The notes under the pieces: model-generated
What the model saw: the letters and a program-made list of their open reading frames with translations, nothing else
Told to the model about the DNA's origin: nothing
Database searches by the model: none
Assembly (NCBI GenBank): GCA_963691775.1
Contig: OY829369.1
Span: 744,001-808,000, forward strand
Reading direction: 5' to 3'
DNA from: JAZBPO01 sp963691775
GTDB lineage: Bacteria > Pseudomonadota > Gammaproteobacteria > Pseudomonadales > Azotimanducaceae
Length of the DNA: 64,000 bases
Made by a program: the position numbers and the translations under genes
Shown: piece after piece, positions 1-8,161 of the stretch
Layout: the number at the start of each line of letters is the position of its first letter
How positions within the stretch are numbered: the first letter of the stretch is position 1

Positions 1-327
1 CGCCTGCACGCTCACGGCCGATCTATCGATGAGGATCACTATGGCGCGGGCTTCGCGTATCGCTTCGGCGCACCGACTGACTCCGCCTGCACCAAGACAC
101 TAAAAGCTTTAGAGAAGCGTCTGGGCCGCGATGGCAGCGAGTATGTCGCGATCGGAGGCGCAGACGAGATCATGCGACGTGTGTTCGAGTACCGGAACGC
201 TGGCATCCACAAGTTCATTCTGCGCCCCATCGCCGACGGCACCGCGGACATGATCGATCAGACCCAGAAACTCATTGATGAGGTCTTGCCAGCGATCGCA
301 GAGATGAACAGCGCTGCTGCCGCCTGA
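1..327 (+). CDS. Luciferase-like (LLM class) flavin/F420-dependent oxidoreductase, C-terminal part
   Basis: The window opens inside this gene; only the last 108 codons are present, read in frame 1 to a TGA at 325-327. The visible part has the HYGxGFxYRFG-type stretch (residues about 14-23 of the fragment) and a later stretch around EYVAIGGADEIMRRV, followed by an amphipathic C-terminal helix. This is the usual end of luciferase-like TIM-barrel monooxygenases, in which the C-terminal helices close the barrel. Members of the family use FMN or F420 to oxidise or reduce small organic substrates. A complete F420 operon lies 7 kb downstream, so F420 dependence is plausible, but the cofactor-binding N-terminal half is outside the window and the substrate cannot be told. 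A short hairpin (346-362) follows the stop. Confidence 0.72.
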   Translation, partial: RLHAHGRSIDEDHYGAGFAYRFGAPTDSACTKTLKALEKRLGRDGSEYVAIGGADEIMRRVFEYRNAGIHKFILRPIADGTADMIDQTQKLIDEVLPAIAEMNSAAAA

Positions 328-345
328 TACAACGAAGCCGACAAA

Positions 346-362
346 CGCACCATGATGGTGCG
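346..362. terminator. Hairpin after the luciferase-like gene
   Basis: A perfect 7-bp stem (CGCACCA/TGGTGCG) with a 3-nt loop lies 19 nt after the stop of the upstream gene. There is no T-run on the plus strand; on the minus strand the stem is followed by TTTG. It may be a transcription end or an RNA-stabilising hairpin; evidence is structural only. Confidence 0.35.
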
Positions 363-484
363 AGATCGGCCGGTCGGCGGGTTGGAAAGTGCTTCCATCC
401 CACCGCTCGCGGCGTGCGCGCCGTGGCACGCATCCTGCCTGTAAGGCACTCCATGGACGGATTCAGACACCCATCCTCGTGCGC

Positions 485-1327
485 ATGAACGCGCGCTATG
501 CAGACCGCCCCATCGCCGTCTTCAGCGACCTGGACGGAACCCTTCTTGACGACTGCTATCGGTGGGATGACGCAGCGACCGTACTCGGTCGGCTGCACAG
601 GGCAGGCATTCCGCTTGTCCTTGCATCCTCCAAGACGCGTCTCGAGATGCTCGCGCTGGGTGAGGCGCTTGCGCCAGGACAGCCGTTGATCTTCGAAAAC
701 GGTTGCGGAATCACGATGCCTGGTGCCCTTGGCTCGGTGGAGCGATTCGGCCCCGACTACGCATCGCTGCGCTCGACCGTGGTGACGCTGCGCAGGCGCC
801 TGGGGATCGATTTCCGCGGCTTTGGCGACATGGACGATGAGGAGGTCGCCAGACGGACAGGGCTGCCTTTGGCCGACGCCAGGCTTGCGCGAAAACGGGA
901 AGCAAGCGAGCCCGGTGTCCTGAGCGGACCGGGCGACGTGGAACAGCGGTTTGCGAACGCCCTCGACGAACAAGGCTTGCGTCTGGTCCTTGGCGGCCGC
1001 TTTCAGCACGTGATGCCGCGTGCGGACAAAGCAATGGCGATGGATCGCGTTGCCGCCGAGCTTGCCGCCGTTCGCGGCGTCGATCGGATGTACTGCATCG
1101 CCGCCGGGGACAGCGCCAACGACGCTGCCATGTTGCATGCGGCCGACGAGGCGATCGTCGTGCGGCGGCATGACGGTAGCTGGCTGCACCTCGACCGACA
1201 GGACGGCGTGCGCCACTCAAGGGCGATCGGACCAGCGGGCTGGGCGGAGTGCATGAGCACACTCCTCGACGAATTAGGCGTTCCACGCAACAGCGTGGAT
1301 CACCCCGCCACGGAGGCCACGCCATGA
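485..1327 (+). CDS. gpgP: HAD-family glucosyl/mannosyl-3-phosphoglycerate phosphatase
   Basis: A 280-residue HAD-superfamily phosphatase of the MpgP/GpgP type. It should remove the phosphate from glucosyl- (or mannosyl-) 3-phosphoglycerate to give the free glycosylglycerate in the cytoplasm. Visible HAD motifs are FSDLDGTLL near residue 13 (nucleophile Asp15 and general acid Asp17), LVLASSKTR (motif II), the Lys of ADKAMAMD (motif III) and AAGDSANDAAML (motif IV, metal-binding Asp). The frame is open upstream to 389, but ATG 485 leaves only a short leader before motif I, as in the family. The stop overlaps the start of the next gene (ATGA at 1324-1327), so the two are translationally coupled. 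The neighbour synthase is of the glucosyl type, so a glucosylated substrate is preferred; mannosyl specificity cannot be excluded from sequence. Confidence 0.85.
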   Translation: MNARYADRPIAVFSDLDGTLLDDCYRWDDAATVLGRLHRAGIPLVLASSKTRLEMLALGEALAPGQPLIFENGCGITMPGALGSVERFGPDYASLRSTVVTLRRRLGIDFRGFGDMDDEEVARRTGLPLADARLARKREASEPGVLSGPGDVEQRFANALDEQGLRLVLGGRFQHVMPRADKAMAMDRVAAELAAVRGVDRMYCIAAGDSANDAAMLHAADEAIVVRRHDGSWLHLDRQDGVRHSRAIGPAGWAECMSTLLDELGVPRNSVDHPATEATP

Positions 1328-2574
1328 GCGATTTCTTCCAGAACGGAAGTATCACGACGCTGCATCAGCTCGGCACCCGCTCCCTCGAAGATCTGGAAGA
1401 CGAGCTTGTTCGTCTGTCTCGCGAGCGTCCAATGGCGCTTGTGCTGCCGTCCCTTTACTCCGAGCTGAGGGGGCGTGCCCTCGAGAACATCATCAAAGAG
1501 CTCGCGGAGGTGCCGTACATCAGCCAGATCGTCATCGGCCTCGATCGCGCGACCGAGGACGAGTACCGGCACGCCGTGGAGTACTTCGGGCGCCTGCCGC
1601 AGCACCACCGGGTGCTCTGGAACGATGGCCCGAAGCTCAAGGCGATAGACGCGACGCTGGCGGAACGCGGCCTCGCGCCCGCTGAACTCGGCAAGGGACG
1701 GAACGTCTGGTACTGCCTCGGCTACATCCAGGCCTCCGGCATCGCCAACGCGGTGGCGCTCCACGACTGCGACATACTCACCTACGACCGGGAGATGCTC
1801 GCACGCCTGCTCTATCCAGTCGTCAACCCACTGTTTCAGTACGACTTCTGCAAGGGCTACTACTCTCGCGTTGCGAGCGGAAAGCTCAATGGCCGCGTCT
1901 GCCGCCTTCTCGTCACGCCACTCATCCGTTCCCTTCGCCAGGTCACCGGACAGAGCGAGTTTCTCGACTTCCTGGACAGCTTCCGATACGCCCTCGCGGG
2001 CGAATTCTCCATGCGAACGGGCGTGCTTGGGGATCTTCGCATTCCAAGCGACTGGGGCCTGGAGATTGGCGTGCTATCGGAGGTGCACCGTAACTATGGC
2101 GCGCGCCGCGTCTGCCAGGTAGACGTCGCACAGAACTACGATCACAAGCATCAACCGCTGTCAGAGGACGATCCGGCGGCCGGACTGTCGCGCATGTCCG
2201 TGGACATCGTGAAAGCAATGCTGCGCAAGCTGGCGACCAACGGCGTCGTGTTCAGTCCCGAGAACATTCGCACGCTGAAGGCGACCTACTACCGCCTCGC
2301 GCTCGACTTCGTGGAAAGCTACGCACACGACGCCCTCATCAACGGCCTCCAGCTTGACCGCGATCGCGAGGAGCGCGCCGTCGAACTGTTCTCAGCGAAC
2401 ATTCTCACCGCGGGCGAAGTCTTCCTGGAGAAGCCGCAGGAAACGCCATTCATCCCGAGCTGGAACCGGGTCCGCAGCGCCGTGCCGGACGTCTTCGACA
2501 AGCTTCGCGCCGCCGTTGAGCAGGACAACCTCGGCGCCCGCCCACCGCTTCGCGTTGTTGGCCAACAGGCCTGA
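1324..2574 (+). CDS. gpgS: Glucosyl-3-phosphoglycerate synthase (GT81-type glycosyltransferase)
   Basis: A 416-residue GT-A fold glycosyltransferase resembling GpgS enzymes (family GT81), which transfer glucose from an NDP-glucose to 3-phosphoglycerate. Visible features are the early ALVLPSLYSEL strand, GLDRATEDEY, the acceptor/donor region GKGRNVWYCLGYI, and the metal-binding ALHDCDILTYD segment (a DxD-like motif around residue 150), followed by YDFCKGYYSR. The start at ATG 1324 overlaps the phosphatase stop, giving a two-gene unit for synthesis of glucosylglycerate, a compatible solute used under salt stress or nitrogen limitation. The gene converges on the phosphorylase with only 13 bp between the stops. 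Mannosyl-3-phosphoglycerate synthases belong to other families (GT55/GT78), which is why the glucosyl function is preferred. Confidence 0.85.
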   Translation: MSDFFQNGSITTLHQLGTRSLEDLEDELVRLSRERPMALVLPSLYSELRGRALENIIKELAEVPYISQIVIGLDRATEDEYRHAVEYFGRLPQHHRVLWNDGPKLKAIDATLAERGLAPAELGKGRNVWYCLGYIQASGIANAVALHDCDILTYDREMLARLLYPVVNPLFQYDFCKGYYSRVASGKLNGRVCRLLVTPLIRSLRQVTGQSEFLDFLDSFRYALAGEFSMRTGVLGDLRIPSDWGLEIGVLSEVHRNYGARRVCQVDVAQNYDHKHQPLSEDDPAAGLSRMSVDIVKAMLRKLATNGVVFSPENIRTLKATYYRLALDFVESYAHDALINGLQLDRDREERAVELFSANILTAGEVFLEKPQETPFIPSWNRVRSAVPDVFDKLRAAVEQDNLGARPPLRVVGQQA

Positions 2575-2587
2575 CACGCGCGGCCGT

Positions 2588-4390
2588 TCAGTCCTGCGCC
2601 GCCTTCAACCAGAGCGCCGCGTAGGGCTCGATGCGCAGCGACTGGCCTGCTTCGAGCCGCGTCTCGCCAAGAAGCTCGGCCTGTACGCCCTCGATGCCGA
2701 GATCGCGGCGCAGCTCAGCATCCAGCGTGCGGATCATGTCACTCACGTTCACGATCACGAACACTGCGGCTGCGCCTTCTCCGCGCCGAAAGGTGACCAG
2801 CGCATCGGAAATCACTCGCACCGTCTGCGTGGCGTTCGGCGAGAACGCGCTCTCCCGCTGGCGAACGCGAAGTACACGGGTGAGCGCGGCAAATACCTGC
2901 GCCCTTGCCGTCGACATATCAACCAGATCGGCCTCGACGTCCGCGAGATCGACATGCGGTCGGTTGATCGATCGGGTTCGACCCGTGCGCTCGACACCCG
3001 CGAGGTCGTTGCCGGTCGCCAGCAGCGAATGAATGTAGAGCGCAGGGACACCGCGCAACGACAGCGTGAGAATTTGCGAGACAAGAAAGCGTTCGATCTG
3101 GAAAGCATCCGCTCCGCCCTCGATCGTACCGGCCAGCACATCGAAGAGGGCCACGTTGACCTCGTAAGGACGTTCTCCACCGCCCGCCGTCGAACGCATG
3201 CTGACGAATCCGCCCATTGCGCGGACGTGATCCACGAGCGTGTCGACCTCCTCGTCCGTCAGCAGACCCTCCGCTGGCCTGAGGCCGATGCCGTCGTGCG
3301 ACGCAGTGAAGTTGAAGAACGTACAGCCCGCGGGTGGATCCGCGAGATCGTCCAGCCAGCGCATAAATACGCGCGAATGTCCCGTGATCAGGGCATGCAG
3401 CGTCAATGGTGCCAGCGCGAACTGGTACACCATGTGCGCTTCGTCGCCACTGCCGAAGTAGCTGATGTTCTCTTCATGCGGGACGTTCGTCTCGGTAATG
3501 AGAACGACGGGGTCTGTCTGCGGATCACAAACAAGATCGCTTATGCCGCGCAGCGCGCGCACGACACGATGGGTGTTCGGGTGATGGATACAGGCCGTGC
3601 CAAGCTCCTTCCAAAGGTATGCGACTGCGTCCAGCCTGAGCACACGGGCGCCGTTTTGAAGCAGAAAGCACAGCACCCGCACGATCTCGGCCATGACATC
3701 GGGGTTGGAAAAATCGAGATCGATCTGGTCGTCGCTGAAAGTCGCCCAGACGTGGCGCAGGCCGCGGTAGGTGTGAATGGGCACGAGCAGCGGCGTCGCC
3801 CGAGGCCGCACCACGGCGGACACGTCGGTCTCGAGCGGCGCCGTGATGAAATAATTTCGCCCGGGATCCCGGTCACTTACGAAATCGATGAACCAGAGAC
3901 TCTCGCGGGAGACGTGATTGATGACCAGGTCGGCCATCACAGCGAAGTCGTCCGCCAGGGCCTCCACATCCGCCCACGTGCCGAGCGAGGGATCAACGCC
4001 GTAGTAGTCGATGACCGCGAAGCCATCATCGGACGACCAGGGATAGAAAGGCAGGACGTGCACGGTACTGACGAGGCCCGCAAGGTGGTCGCGCAGGAAG
4101 CGGCGCAGCGTCCCAAGCGGCGCCTCCCCCACGACCCGCAGCGTATTGGCGTAGGTGATGATGGCAACGTCGTGCTCGGACCACCGCGCAGAGCCAGGCG
4201 CGCGCGGGCGCTGCGCGCGTTCTTCCGCGAGAATCGCGGCGCGCGTCCGATCTGCGATAGCGCAGACTACGGGCAGCAGCGCGGCGCCACGTTCACGGCC
4301 ATAAATTCCCTCAAGTTGCTCACGCAGGGAGACGATGCGCGCCATCCGCGCCGGGTCGGTCTCGCCCTCGGTCACCCTTGCGTCATTCAC
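2588..4390 (-). CDS. GH13_18 glycoside phosphorylase, probable glucosylglycerate phosphorylase
   Basis: A 600-residue GH13 enzyme of the sucrose-phosphorylase subfamily (GH13_18). The fold begins with YANTLRVVGEAPL and LPFYPWSSDDGFAVIDY. The three catalytic carboxylates are visible: nucleophile Asp near residue 254 (RLDAVAYLW), acid/base Glu near 300 (LITETN) and transition-state Asp near 366 (ASHDGIG). Family members phosphorolyse sucrose, glucosylglycerol or glucosylglycerate to alpha-glucose 1-phosphate. Next to gpgS/gpgP the most likely substrate is glucosylglycerate, giving glucose 1-phosphate and glycerate. GTG 4390 is chosen as start because AGGAG lies 8 nt upstream; an in-frame ATG at 4417 would add nine residues but lacks a well-placed ribosome site. 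Sucrose or glucosylglycerol phosphorylase remains possible. Confidence 0.85.
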   Translation of the reverse strand: MNDARVTEGETDPARMARIVSLREQLEGIYGRERGAALLPVVCAIADRTRAAILAEERAQRPRAPGSARWSEHDVAIITYANTLRVVGEAPLGTLRRFLRDHLAGLVSTVHVLPFYPWSSDDGFAVIDYYGVDPSLGTWADVEALADDFAVMADLVINHVSRESLWFIDFVSDRDPGRNYFITAPLETDVSAVVRPRATPLLVPIHTYRGLRHVWATFSDDQIDLDFSNPDVMAEIVRVLCFLLQNGARVLRLDAVAYLWKELGTACIHHPNTHRVVRALRGISDLVCDPQTDPVVLITETNVPHEENISYFGSGDEAHMVYQFALAPLTLHALITGHSRVFMRWLDDLADPPAGCTFFNFTASHDGIGLRPAEGLLTDEEVDTLVDHVRAMGGFVSMRSTAGGGERPYEVNVALFDVLAGTIEGGADAFQIERFLVSQILTLSLRGVPALYIHSLLATGNDLAGVERTGRTRSINRPHVDLADVEADLVDMSTARAQVFAALTRVLRVRQRESAFSPNATQTVRVISDALVTFRRGEGAAAVFVIVNVSDMIRTLDAELRRDLGIEGVQAELLGETRLEAGQSLRIEPYAALWLKAAQD

Positions 4391-4527
4391 GGTTTCATCT
4401 CCTATCCTTCGCCTCATGAGCGCACCGCGAGCATCCTTTGGAACCGGGCATCACCGCCCGGCCCGGACCAGGAAACCGCGACCCGATCGGCCCCGCCGAT
4501 GATGCCACGCGATAGAGGATTGACCTC
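4391..4527. promoter_or_regulatory. Divergent control region between phosphorylase and symporter
   Basis: This 137-bp gap separates the divergently read phosphorylase and symporter and must hold both start signals. It contains an inverted repeat, CCGGGC-6nt-GCCCGG, at 4444-4461, which could be an operator or a leader hairpin. The symporter ribosome site (AGAGGA) is at its right end. I could not place -35/-10 boxes with confidence. Confidence 0.35.
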
Positions 4528-6114
4528 ATGACCACGCTGGACTGGTTTGTCGTTGCGGCCTACCTCGTTGCAATGATCGGGCTCGCGATCGTCATCGCAC
4601 GCGGTCAGCTCGATCGAAGCGACTACTATCTGGGCGGGAATCGTTCCGGCGCACTGCCGATCGCCCTCTCGACCATGGCAACGCAATGCTCGACCAACAG
4701 CATCCTTGGCGCGCCCGCCTTCGTTGCCTTCACCGCCGGCGGGGGGCTCCTATGGCTGCAGTACGAACTTGCCGTACCGCTCGCCATGATCGCCGTGATG
4801 GCCCTCCTTCTGCCCACGTTCAGAGGGCTCGGTCTGATTTCGATCTACGAGTTCCTCGAGCGGCGATTCGGGCTGGCCACACGTCTCACCCTTTCACTGA
4901 CCTTTCAGCTTGTACGGGCCTTCGCGACCGGCGTGACGGTGTACGGGATCGGGCTGGTGCTCACCGTGTGCCTGGAGACCGACTTCGTGACCGCCGTGAT
5001 CCTGCTTGGCGTCGTTACGGTCGTCTACGACGCCATCGGTGGCATGCGCGCCGTGATTCTGTCCGATGTCGTTCAGCTGGTCGTACTGTTCGGTACGATT
5101 CTCATTGCGATTGGCGTCGCAGCGGCGCTCCTGGGCGGTTTCGATGCCGTCGTCTCGGCGGTGCCCGAAGCACGCATGCAGACCCTCGACTTCTCCAGCA
5201 CAGGCCTGGGGGACGGGGCTGATTACGCGTTCTGGCCCATGCTCTTCGGGGGGCTGTTCTTGTACGTCAGCTACTACGGCTGCGATCAGTCGCAGGCGCA
5301 GCGGCTGCTCGCGTCTCGCGATGTCGCCGACGGCAATCGTGCGCTGTTCTACAACGGCGTGCTGCGCTTTCCGCTCGTGCTCGCGTACTGCGCCCTCGGC
5401 TTGTGCATCGCCGCGCTCGCCGCCACCGATCCTGGATTCATCGATCGACTGCCTCTGCGCGATGATGGCGCGCCAAACTACAACCTGGCCGTGCCCCAAT
5501 TCGTGTTCGAGCAGTTTCCCCCTGGCCTCGTCGGCCTCGTCATGGTCGGCCTGTTCGCAGCCGCAATGTCTTCCCTGGATTCCGTGCTCAATGCTCTCTC
5601 GGCGACCACCATGGAGGATCTCGTTCGGCGTTTGCGCAAAACGCCGCTGGAAGCGCGGCAGGAATTTCTCCTGGCAAAACTTCTGACCGTTGCATGGGGC
5701 ATCGTGACGGTCACGCTTGCCTTCTACGTTGAGGACATCGCCTCTTCGGTGTTGGTCGCGATCAACAAGATCGGCTCACTCGTCAACGGCCCGCTGCTGG
5801 GGGTTTTTCTCATCGGCATCCTTACTAGAAAAGTGGGGCAGACTGCCGCGCTCTTGGGCCTCTTCGCGGGCTTCGCCCTCAATCTCTGGCTATGGCTCAG
5901 CCAGCCTGGGGTGTCTTGGCTGTGGTGGAACGTGACGGGCTTCGGCGCCACCGTAGTCTTAGCGCTGCTGTGGCCTGGGAACGTGCCTGCAACGGCGGTG
6001 AACGCGAGCCCAGCGTTTCTGCCAGGGCTTGAGCGCCGCTGGTGGCCACGTTATGGGCTGCTGATGGCCTGGGCAGGCGTAATCTTCACAACCATGGCGG
6101 CCATAGGCCTCTGA
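4528..6114 (+). CDS. Sodium:solute symporter (SSS/SLC5 family)
   Basis: A 528-residue inner-membrane protein with repeated hydrophobic segments from the first residues (DWFVVAAYLVAMIGLAIVI) to the C-terminus, as in the 13-14 helix SSS family that couples sodium entry to uptake of sugars, amino acids or other solutes. Family landmarks include DYYLGGNRSG near residue 31, the STMATQCSTNSILGAPAF segment of the first unwound helix and the AAAMSSLDSVLNALSA stretch, which matches the sodium-site helix. ATG 4528 follows AGAGGA by 8 nt. The gene is divergent from the phosphorylase and beside the glucosylglycerate genes, so uptake of glucosylglycerate or a related sugar is a reasonable guess; the substrate cannot be read from the sequence. 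Confidence 0.85.
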   Translation: MTTLDWFVVAAYLVAMIGLAIVIARGQLDRSDYYLGGNRSGALPIALSTMATQCSTNSILGAPAFVAFTAGGGLLWLQYELAVPLAMIAVMALLLPTFRGLGLISIYEFLERRFGLATRLTLSLTFQLVRAFATGVTVYGIGLVLTVCLETDFVTAVILLGVVTVVYDAIGGMRAVILSDVVQLVVLFGTILIAIGVAAALLGGFDAVVSAVPEARMQTLDFSSTGLGDGADYAFWPMLFGGLFLYVSYYGCDQSQAQRLLASRDVADGNRALFYNGVLRFPLVLAYCALGLCIAALAATDPGFIDRLPLRDDGAPNYNLAVPQFVFEQFPPGLVGLVMVGLFAAAMSSLDSVLNALSATTMEDLVRRLRKTPLEARQEFLLAKLLTVAWGIVTVTLAFYVEDIASSVLVAINKIGSLVNGPLLGVFLIGILTRKVGQTAALLGLFAGFALNLWLWLSQPGVSWLWWNVTGFGATVVLALLWPGNVPATAVNASPAFLPGLERRWWPRYGLLMAWAGVIFTTMAAIGL

Positions 6115-6204
6115 TGAGTATCTCGGGACGCGCTCACGTCCGCTGCAGCGCCCCTGACAGACCGCAAGCCGCGATCGCTGATCCCGGCCCTGACCCGGTC
6201 GGGT

Positions 6205-6244
6205 GACCGGTCCAGGCCTGGTGCCTCAGGCCAGAGAGCCGGTC
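6205..6244. terminator. Two-step hairpin downstream of the symporter
   Basis: GACCGG (6205-6210) pairs with CCGGTC (6239-6244) and encloses a second stem GGCCTG/CAGGCC (6215-6220 and 6227-6232) with a 6-nt loop. It lies 90 nt after the symporter stop and has no T-run. It could end or protect the symporter transcript. Confidence 0.35.
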
Positions 6245-6435
6245 CCTGATCGACCCAGCTCCAGATACCCCCGGGTCCCTCGCGGGGCTATCGAGAAAAT
6301 GCTTCTCCCGCGCGGCCGCAGCAAAGACGAGCTAAAGTCCTGCCGCGGGCGCCCACATCGCGAACGCGATCGCCGGGCGCCGATTCGTCGGTGCACAGAC
6401 GGTGGAACCTTGAGTATGAAAGGGCCTCGCGGACT

Positions 6436-6500
6436 TGCGCGGGCCGGGCGCGGGCCGGGCGCGGGTGCGGTCGCGAATGGACGCGAATGGACGCGAATGC
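6436..6500. repeat. Two adjacent short tandem repeats (10-bp units)
   Basis: The first block repeats CGCGGGCCGG about 2.5 times; a spacer follows and then the second block repeats CGAATGGACG nearly three times. Both have a period of 10 bp. No gene is interrupted. Confidence 0.7.
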
Positions 6501-6605
6501 ACAGCAGCCGAGGACGTGAGCGGCTCTGGCAGCTTGACCCATGTCCGCAAGCACCGAAGCGCTCACGGGACTGCGTAATGTTACTGCCAGGTTTATCTAC
6601 CCGAT

Positions 6606-7043
6606 CTACGAAGCCAGCGCAGCGCCACGTGACCAAGCGATCGCCTCGTCGTGGTCCATGAACACGCGCAGCTCGTCTACGAAGCGCTGCAGCGCAGCGA
6701 AGGTACGACTGAGTCCGAAGACCAAGGGGTCATCCGCGATGATCGCGACCCGCCCCTTGGAATTCCGAGGCACATTGCCAAGCGTCGCGATGAACTGTGC
6801 GATCTCGCTGAAGTTCGTCTCGAGCTGGGCATCGCGCAGATCCAGAACACCGGAGATGTCCGTTTCGACGCGCGCATCGCGAAGGAAGGCGTGAGCGGCC
6901 GAGGAATAGTCCTCAAAGGCAATGGGACCGCGGAATACCATTCGGAAGAAGCCGTCTTCGACGCTGTAGGAGGTGTCGGCAAGCCCGGCCGCCTGGGAGC
7001 CCGTGCACATGTATTCGTCTCGCATACCCGATCGCGAGAACAT
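6606..7043 (-). CDS. Small STAS/SpoIIAA-like protein of unknown function
   Basis: A 145-residue soluble protein with no signal peptide or membrane segment. The pattern (an N-terminal beta-rich part around YSVEDGFFRMVFRG, a central VLDLRDAQL strand, then VAIIADDPLVFGLSRTFAAL and a short C-terminal FMDHDEAIAWSR helix) resembles SpoIIAA/STAS-like proteins of about 130 residues, which act as phosphorylation-dependent partners or lipid-binding modules. This likeness is by pattern only. The start is uncertain: ATG 7043 has no clear ribosome site, and ATG 7025 (MRDEYMCTG) is an alternative. It is transcribed on the minus strand downstream of the XRE regulator gene (gap about 50 bp), so the two may share a transcript. 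Confidence 0.6.
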   Translation of the reverse strand: MFSRSGMRDEYMCTGSQAAGLADTSYSVEDGFFRMVFRGPIAFEDYSSAAHAFLRDARVETDISGVLDLRDAQLETNFSEIAQFIATLGNVPRNSKGRVAIIADDPLVFGLSRTFAALQRFVDELRVFMDHDEAIAWSRGAALAS

Positions 7044-7093
7044 TAACAAAAGGTAAACTCTGCGTCAGCAAAAGAAGGCACCGCGGGCCAGGC

Positions 7094-7357
7094 TCAGCGA
7101 ATCTTCAGGGGCCCTGTCACTGTCCGCGATCGGGTCAACCGGAGATCGAGCACGGAACCTGTTGCCTCCGCAATCGCCAGCAAGGTTTCAAGCCGAGGCA
7201 GGCGCGCCCCCTTCTCAAGCCGGCTCACCATGGCCTGATTGACGCCGGCGCGCTCCGCGAGCTCACGCTGGGTCAGTTTCGCTGCCTTGCGGGCGCGCAC
7301 GATTTCCTCGGCCAAGTGCTGCTCCAGCAGCGCCCGCGTGGCTGTACCGATCTCCAT
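7094..7357 (-). CDS. XRE-family helix-turn-helix transcriptional regulator
   Basis: An 87-residue DNA-binding protein made almost entirely of one Cro/C1-type helix-turn-helix: the segment LTQRELAERAGVNQAMVSRLEKG (residues about 30-52) has the usual Q, E, A-G, V/I-S and E-G positions. It resembles HigA/HipB-like antitoxins and other small autorepressors. ATG 7357 is preferred because AAGGAG lies 7 nt upstream; the frame extends to a TTG at 7363. No toxin-like partner is seen next to it. It is divergent from the NADPH:F420 reductase gene, with a 7-bp inverted repeat (7374-7390) just upstream of its start that might be its operator. Confidence 0.8.
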   Translation of the reverse strand: MEIGTATRALLEQHLAEEIVRARKAAKLTQRELAERAGVNQAMVSRLEKGARLPRLETLLAIAEATGSVLDLRLTRSRTVTGPLKIR

Positions 7358-7373
7358 GAACAATCTCCTTCAT

Positions 7374-7390
7374 GGCTGCCCCAGGCAGCC
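7374..7390. promoter_or_regulatory. Inverted repeat in the divergent XRE/F420 region, candidate operator
   Basis: GGCTGCC and GGCAGCC form a perfect 7-bp inverted repeat around a 3-nt centre, 17 bp upstream of the XRE start codon and 105 bp upstream of the F420 reductase gene. The placement suits autoregulation by the XRE protein and perhaps control of the F420 genes; binding is inferred only. Confidence 0.4.
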
Positions 7391-7494
7391 CATCGAAACA
7401 TGCGGCGCAGCGGGGTCAAGTCGAGCAGGTGCATCTGTCCCGCGCTTTCTGAAACAATGCGCCGCCCCGTTTTTCCAGCCCCGAGGAACACTCC

Positions 7495-8154
7495 ATGGCC
7501 ACCATTGCCATCCTGGGCGGTACCGGCGATCTCGGTACCGGTCTTGCCATCCGCTGGTCGCGCGCAGGTCACACCATCGTCATCGGCTCGCGCACGCTAG
7601 AAAAAGCTGAGGCCGCCGTCACCGCGCTTCAGGAAATCAGTCCAGAGACACCCGCCGAAGCCATGGAAAACGCCGCGGCGGCTGCCGCTGGCGAAATCGT
7701 CGTGCTGACCGTGCCGTTCGCCCATCAGATCTCGACGCTGGAAGGCGTACGCGCGCACCTTGCGGGCAAGATCCTCATCGACGTGACCGTCCCTCTCATG
7801 CCGCCGAAGGTGAAGACCGTACAGCTTCCCGAAGGCGGCAGCGCTGCGAAGGCTGCTCAGGAATTTCTGGGAGACGACGTCATGGTCGTATCCGCGTTTC
7901 AGAATATTTCCGCCGGCCTCCTCAAGGACCCGGACCTCAAGATCGAATGTGACGTGCTCGTGGCGGGAAACAAGAAGGATGCTCGCCAGACCGTCATCGA
8001 TCTTGCCCAGCAGGCGGGCATGACGGCGTGGCACGTGGGCCCCATTGCAAACTCGGCTGCCGCCGAGGCCCTTACGTCGTTGCTGATACACATCAACGGT
8101 CAAGGCGTCGTGTCACACGCCGGGATCAAGATCGTCGGTCAGGACGAGCACTGA
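7495..8154 (+). CDS. npdG: NADPH-dependent F420 reductase
   Basis: A 219-residue Rossmann-fold enzyme of the Fno/NpdG family, which transfers hydride between NADPH and coenzyme F420. The N-terminus IAILGGTGDLGTGLA is the nucleotide-binding loop, and IGSRTLEKAE (residues about 31-40) is the segment that binds the 2'-phosphate of NADP through Ser-Arg. DVTVPLMPPK and SAFQNISAGLL, which lie over the deazaflavin site in this family, are also present. ATG 7495 has GAGGA 7-8 nt upstream. It opens the F420 operon and lies 7 bp ahead of cofE; its place there suggests that this host reduces F420 with NADPH, as actinobacteria do. Confidence 0.9.
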   Translation: MATIAILGGTGDLGTGLAIRWSRAGHTIVIGSRTLEKAEAAVTALQEISPETPAEAMENAAAAAAGEIVVLTVPFAHQISTLEGVRAHLAGKILIDVTVPLMPPKVKTVQLPEGGSAAKAAQEFLGDDVMVVSAFQNISAGLLKDPDLKIECDVLVAGNKKDARQTVIDLAQQAGMTAWHVGPIANSAAAEALTSLLIHINGQGVVSHAGIKIVGQDEH

Positions 8155-8161
8155 CAGCCGC

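Larger units (their letters stand above)
6115..6605. other. Gene-free stretch with short GC-rich tandem repeats
   Basis: I see no convincing gene here; the open frames on both strands have repeat-driven composition and no ribosome sites. It holds the hairpin at 6205-6244, a tandem GC repeat built on GCGCGGGCCG at about 6436-6466, and three copies of a CGAATGGACG-like decamer at about 6474-6500. Confidence 0.6.

Noticed and set aside
2354..4531. Plus-strand open frame of 725 codons over the phosphorylase
   Set aside because: It is antisense to a GH13 enzyme with all catalytic residues and shows only Arg/His/Asp-rich composition without motifs.
6203..6661. Open frames on both strands in the gap after the symporter
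   Set aside because: Composition is driven by the GC-rich tandem repeats; no ribosome site or recognisable domain.
7094..7357. Toxin-antitoxin pair based on the XRE gene
   Set aside because: No toxin-like gene is adjacent; the neighbour at 6606-7043 has a STAS-like pattern and no RelE/HipA features.
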